Source: Acidimicrobiia bacterium
GTDB lineage: Bacteria; Actinomycetota; Acidimicrobiia; Acidimicrobiales; Bin134
Assembly (NCBI GenBank): GCA_009843565.1
Contig: VYDF01000132.1
Span: forward strand, 1-7,254
Direction: 5' to 3'
Length of the DNA stretch: 7,254 bases
The notes beneath the pieces were generated by a model, which saw only the letters and a program-made list of their open reading frames with translations, searched no databases and was not told where the DNA came from. Positions 5,495 through 7,254 of the stretch are shown one piece after another; position 1 is the stretch's first letter; every line of letters starts with the position of its first letter. Both the position numbers and the translations under genes were made by a program.

Positions 5495-6535
5495 CTAATA
5501 GACCCGGTCGGGATCCACCACGTTGCGCAGCGGCTCTTCGGCCAAGAAGCGATCCAGGTTGTCGCAGAACAGCTCCATCAGGGCCTCGTTGTAGCCCTCC
5601 CTGGCGGTGGAGCAATGGGGCGACAAGTACATGTTGGGGGCAGTCCACAGGGGGCTGTCCGCCGGCAGCGGTTCCTCCCTGGTCACATCGAGCACCGCGG
5701 CTCCCACCTGGCCCGATTCCAATGCGGCCACCAGCGCGGCCTCGTCGATGATCGTCCCCCGCCCCACGTTCACCAGCACTACCCCGGACTTGAGCCGCCC
5801 GAGGCGTTCGGCGTCGAACAGGTCGATGGTCTCTGGCGTTTGGGGGGCACTCAACACCACCGCATCGCAGCGAACCAGCATCTCATCCAGCCCGTCGGGG
5901 CCGAACAACTCGTCCACGTCGGGATCGGTGTCGCCGGTCTGGGCCGACCGACGGTTGCCCAGCACCGTGGTCTCAAATGCCTTGGCCCGGCGGGCCACAT
6001 CCCGGCCGATGGCCCCCAGCCCAACGATGCCGATGGTCTTGCCCTTCACCAGCAACCCTTGGTGAAATTCCCAGCGGTGGTCTTTCTGCTGTCTCTCCAG
6101 CACCCGGATGTCTTTCCACACCTCCAGCAAGCGGCCGATGACGAATTCGGCGATAGGAGTCGAGGCCACCCCGGCCGCGTTGGTCAACACGATGCCCTTG
6201 GCCTTGAACTTGGCCGGTTCGAGTTGGCCGATGCCCGCTCCGATGGCCTGCACCCACCGCAACCGGCTATTCCAATCCCAGATTCCATGGGGCAGGTCGA
6301 GGGCCATCAGCACATCGGCCGCCGCGATGGTCTCCTTCTCCCGCTCAGTGAGGGGCGGCGCGGCGGCCAGCAACTCCTCGGTGACCCGGCCCTTGGCCTT
6401 GGCGTCGCGAAGCGAGTGGGGTTCGAAGTAGGCCACGTGGTGAAACCTCACCTCTGGGAACCGCCGGTGCAGATCATCGAGCTCCGACTCGTCCATCGCC
6501 AGCGGAAACATCACAACCGCGTTGACTTTGCTCAC
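5495..6535 (-). CDS. D-isomer-specific 2-hydroxyacid dehydrogenase (NAD-binding)
   Basis: This protein of about 346 residues has the two-domain layout of D-2-hydroxyacid dehydrogenases, which reduce 2-oxoacids or oxidise D-2-hydroxyacids with NAD(P). Visible marks, numbered from the GTG start, are WVQAIGAGIG and NAAGVASTPIAEFVIG in the catalytic domain, and the Rossmann motif GLGAIG (172-177). The catalytic set is Arg259 in NVGRGT, Glu288 in REEPLP and His307 in SPHCS. The family includes glyoxylate/hydroxypyruvate reductases, phosphoglycerate dehydrogenase and others, and the substrate is not clear here. An in-frame ATG at 6562 would add nine residues, with a purine-rich AGGAG abutting it at no spacing. 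GTG 6535 is preferred because TAGGGT ends seven bases upstream and the product then begins at the first predicted strand (VSKVNAVVMFP). The stop lies 36 bases before the hydrolase start. Confidence 0.9.
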   Translation of the reverse strand: MSKVNAVVMFPLAMDESELDDLHRRFPEVRFHHVAYFEPHSLRDAKAKGRVTEELLAAAPPLTEREKETIAAADVLMALDLPHGIWDWNSRLRWVQAIGAGIGQLEPAKFKAKGIVLTNAAGVASTPIAEFVIGRLLEVWKDIRVLERQQKDHRWEFHQGLLVKGKTIGIVGLGAIGRDVARRAKAFETTVLGNRRSAQTGDTDPDVDELFGPDGLDEMLVRCDAVVLSAPQTPETIDLFDAERLGRLKSGVVLVNVGRGTIIDEAALVAALESGQVGAAVLDVTREEPLPADSPLWTAPNMYLSPHCSTAREGYNEALMELFCDNLDRFLAEEPLRNVVDPDRVY

Positions 6536-6542
6536 GGCGGGA

Positions 6543-6548
6543 ACCCTA
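6543..6548 (-). promoter_or_regulatory. Putative -10 box (TAGGGT) for the 2-hydroxyacid dehydrogenase unit
   Basis: On the minus strand TAGGGT is followed by seven bases (tcccgcc) and the GTG at 6535, the leaderless arrangement seen elsewhere in the window. If the gene really starts at ATG 6562, this box would be inside the gene and meaningless, so the call depends on the start choice. Confidence 0.4.
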
Positions 6549-6582
6549 GTTTCCGACACCATCTCCTACCGCAAGCAAGCAG

Positions 6583-6588
6583 TAGCGT
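6583..6588 (+). promoter_or_regulatory. Putative -10 box (TAGCGT) for leaderless SDR transcript
   Basis: TAGCGT is followed by six bases (cggctc) and the ATG at 6595. No SD precedes the ATG. It is separated by 34 bases from the opposing TAGGGT box, making this short gap a compact divergent promoter region. Confidence 0.5.
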
Positions 6589-6594
6589 CGGCTC

Positions 6595-7254
6595 ATGGAC
6601 ACTCTTCAGGGCAAAGCAGCAGTCATCACCGGCGGGGCCAGCGGTATGGGTCGGGCCATGGCCGACCGATTTGGCGCGGCCGGGGCCCGCATCATGATTG
6701 CCGATGTGGAGGGACCAGCTATGGACGCCGCGGTGTCCGAGTTGAAAGACGCCGGGGTGGACGCGGTGGGCGTGCTCACCGACGTGAGCTCGGAGCAAGA
6801 CATGGACGAGCTGGCCGAGGCCGCCTTTTCCCGGTTTGGACAGGTAAACGTGGTGTGCAACAACGCCGGGGTGGGCTCCGGCGGCTTGACGCACACGCTG
6901 ACCACCGCCGACTGGCAGTGGATCCTCGGGGTCAACCTGTGGGGGGTGATCCACGGGCTCCGAGTGTTCTTGCCCCACCTGATGGAGCACGGCGACGGCC
7001 ACATCGTGAACACCGGCTCGGTTGCCGGCCACACCTCCTACCCCAATATCGGCCCCTACAACGCCTCCAAGCATGCGGTGGTGACCATCTCCGAGACGCT
7101 CTACAACGAGCTTCAGGAGAGCGGGTCAACTGTCGGCGTGTCGGTGCTTTGCCCCGGATTGGTCACCACCAACATCATCAACTCCGATCGCAACCGCCCC
7201 GAGACGCTGCGCTCGCCGATCATCCCGCCCGAACCCACCCCCGAAGACGAGGAG
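6595..7254 (+). CDS. Short-chain dehydrogenase/reductase (SDR), 3' end outside window
   Basis: The first 220 residues of a classical SDR are present, open to the window edge. It begins MDTLQGKAAVITGGASGMG, with the cofactor motif TGGASGMG at 12-19. Asp in MIADVEG at the end of the second strand favours NAD(H) over NADP(H). NNAG is at 89-92, the catalytic Ser is Ser142 in NTGSVAG, and the YNASK motif gives Tyr155 and Lys159. The PGLVTTNI segment follows, as usual after strand 6. Enough of the fold is visible to call an active oxidoreductase on an alcohol/ketone pair. The substrate is open; steroid or hydroxyacyl substrates are possible given the neighbours but unproven. The remainder, probably 50-90 residues, lies beyond the window. 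The gene is divergent from the 2-hydroxyacid dehydrogenase. Confidence 0.93.
   Translation, partial: MDTLQGKAAVITGGASGMGRAMADRFGAAGARIMIADVEGPAMDAAVSELKDAGVDAVGVLTDVSSEQDMDELAEAAFSRFGQVNVVCNNAGVGSGGLTHTLTTADWQWILGVNLWGVIHGLRVFLPHLMEHGDGHIVNTGSVAGHTSYPNIGPYNASKHAVVTISETLYNELQESGSTVGVSVLCPGLVTTNIINSDRNRPETLRSPIIPPEPTPEDEE

Overview
The window is dense, high-GC (roughly two-thirds G+C by eye) bacterial chromosome. It holds seven complete or nearly complete genes plus two genes cut by the window edges, and the gaps between genes are only 23-60 bases. The style suggests an actinobacterium, possibly of the Acidimicrobiia/Ilumatobacter type: several acyl-CoA dehydrogenases (ACADs) of mycobacterial FadE type, start codons preceded by a TAnnnT -10 box rather than a Shine-Dalgarno (SD) site, and strong G/C third-position bias. 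The taxonomic placement is an inference. No RNA gene, mobile element, CRISPR array or long repeat was seen, and no gap without a gene exceeds 60 bases.

Layout from left to right: (1) the C-terminal end of a MacB/FtsX-type ABC permease; (2) an ACAD of about 400 residues (ACAD-1); (3) on the minus strand and tail-to-tail with it, coaE (dephospho-CoA kinase); (4) divergent from coaE, a two-gene ACAD operon (ACAD-2, ACAD-3) that resembles mycobacterial FadE26-FadE27 (ChsE4-ChsE5), the heterotetrameric enzyme that starts beta-oxidation of the cholesterol side chain; (5) tail-to-tail with it, a minus-strand two-gene unit read as D-2-hydroxyacid dehydrogenase followed by an HSL-family alpha/beta hydrolase; (6) divergent from that unit, an SDR oxidoreductase cut by the right edge.

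Functionally this is a lipid/acyl-CoA catabolism neighbourhood. ACAD-2 carries the catalytic-Glu helix and the GTNE tail motif. ACAD-3 carries the RxQFGRP and QxxHGG flavin-binding motifs. Each lacks what the other has, which fits an alpha2-beta2 enzyme with a composite active site. coaE supplies the final step of CoA synthesis. The hydrolase, 2-hydroxyacid dehydrogenase and SDR are general-purpose catabolic enzymes whose substrates cannot be read from sequence.

The most striking structural pattern is in translation starts. Each of the five genes that appears to begin a transcript has a TAnnnT-like -10 box ending 6-7 bases before its start codon, as expected for leaderless mRNAs. The two genes inside operons instead have strong SD sites. 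A perfect 7-bp-arm palindrome overlaps the putative -10 of the FadE26-like gene and is an operator candidate.
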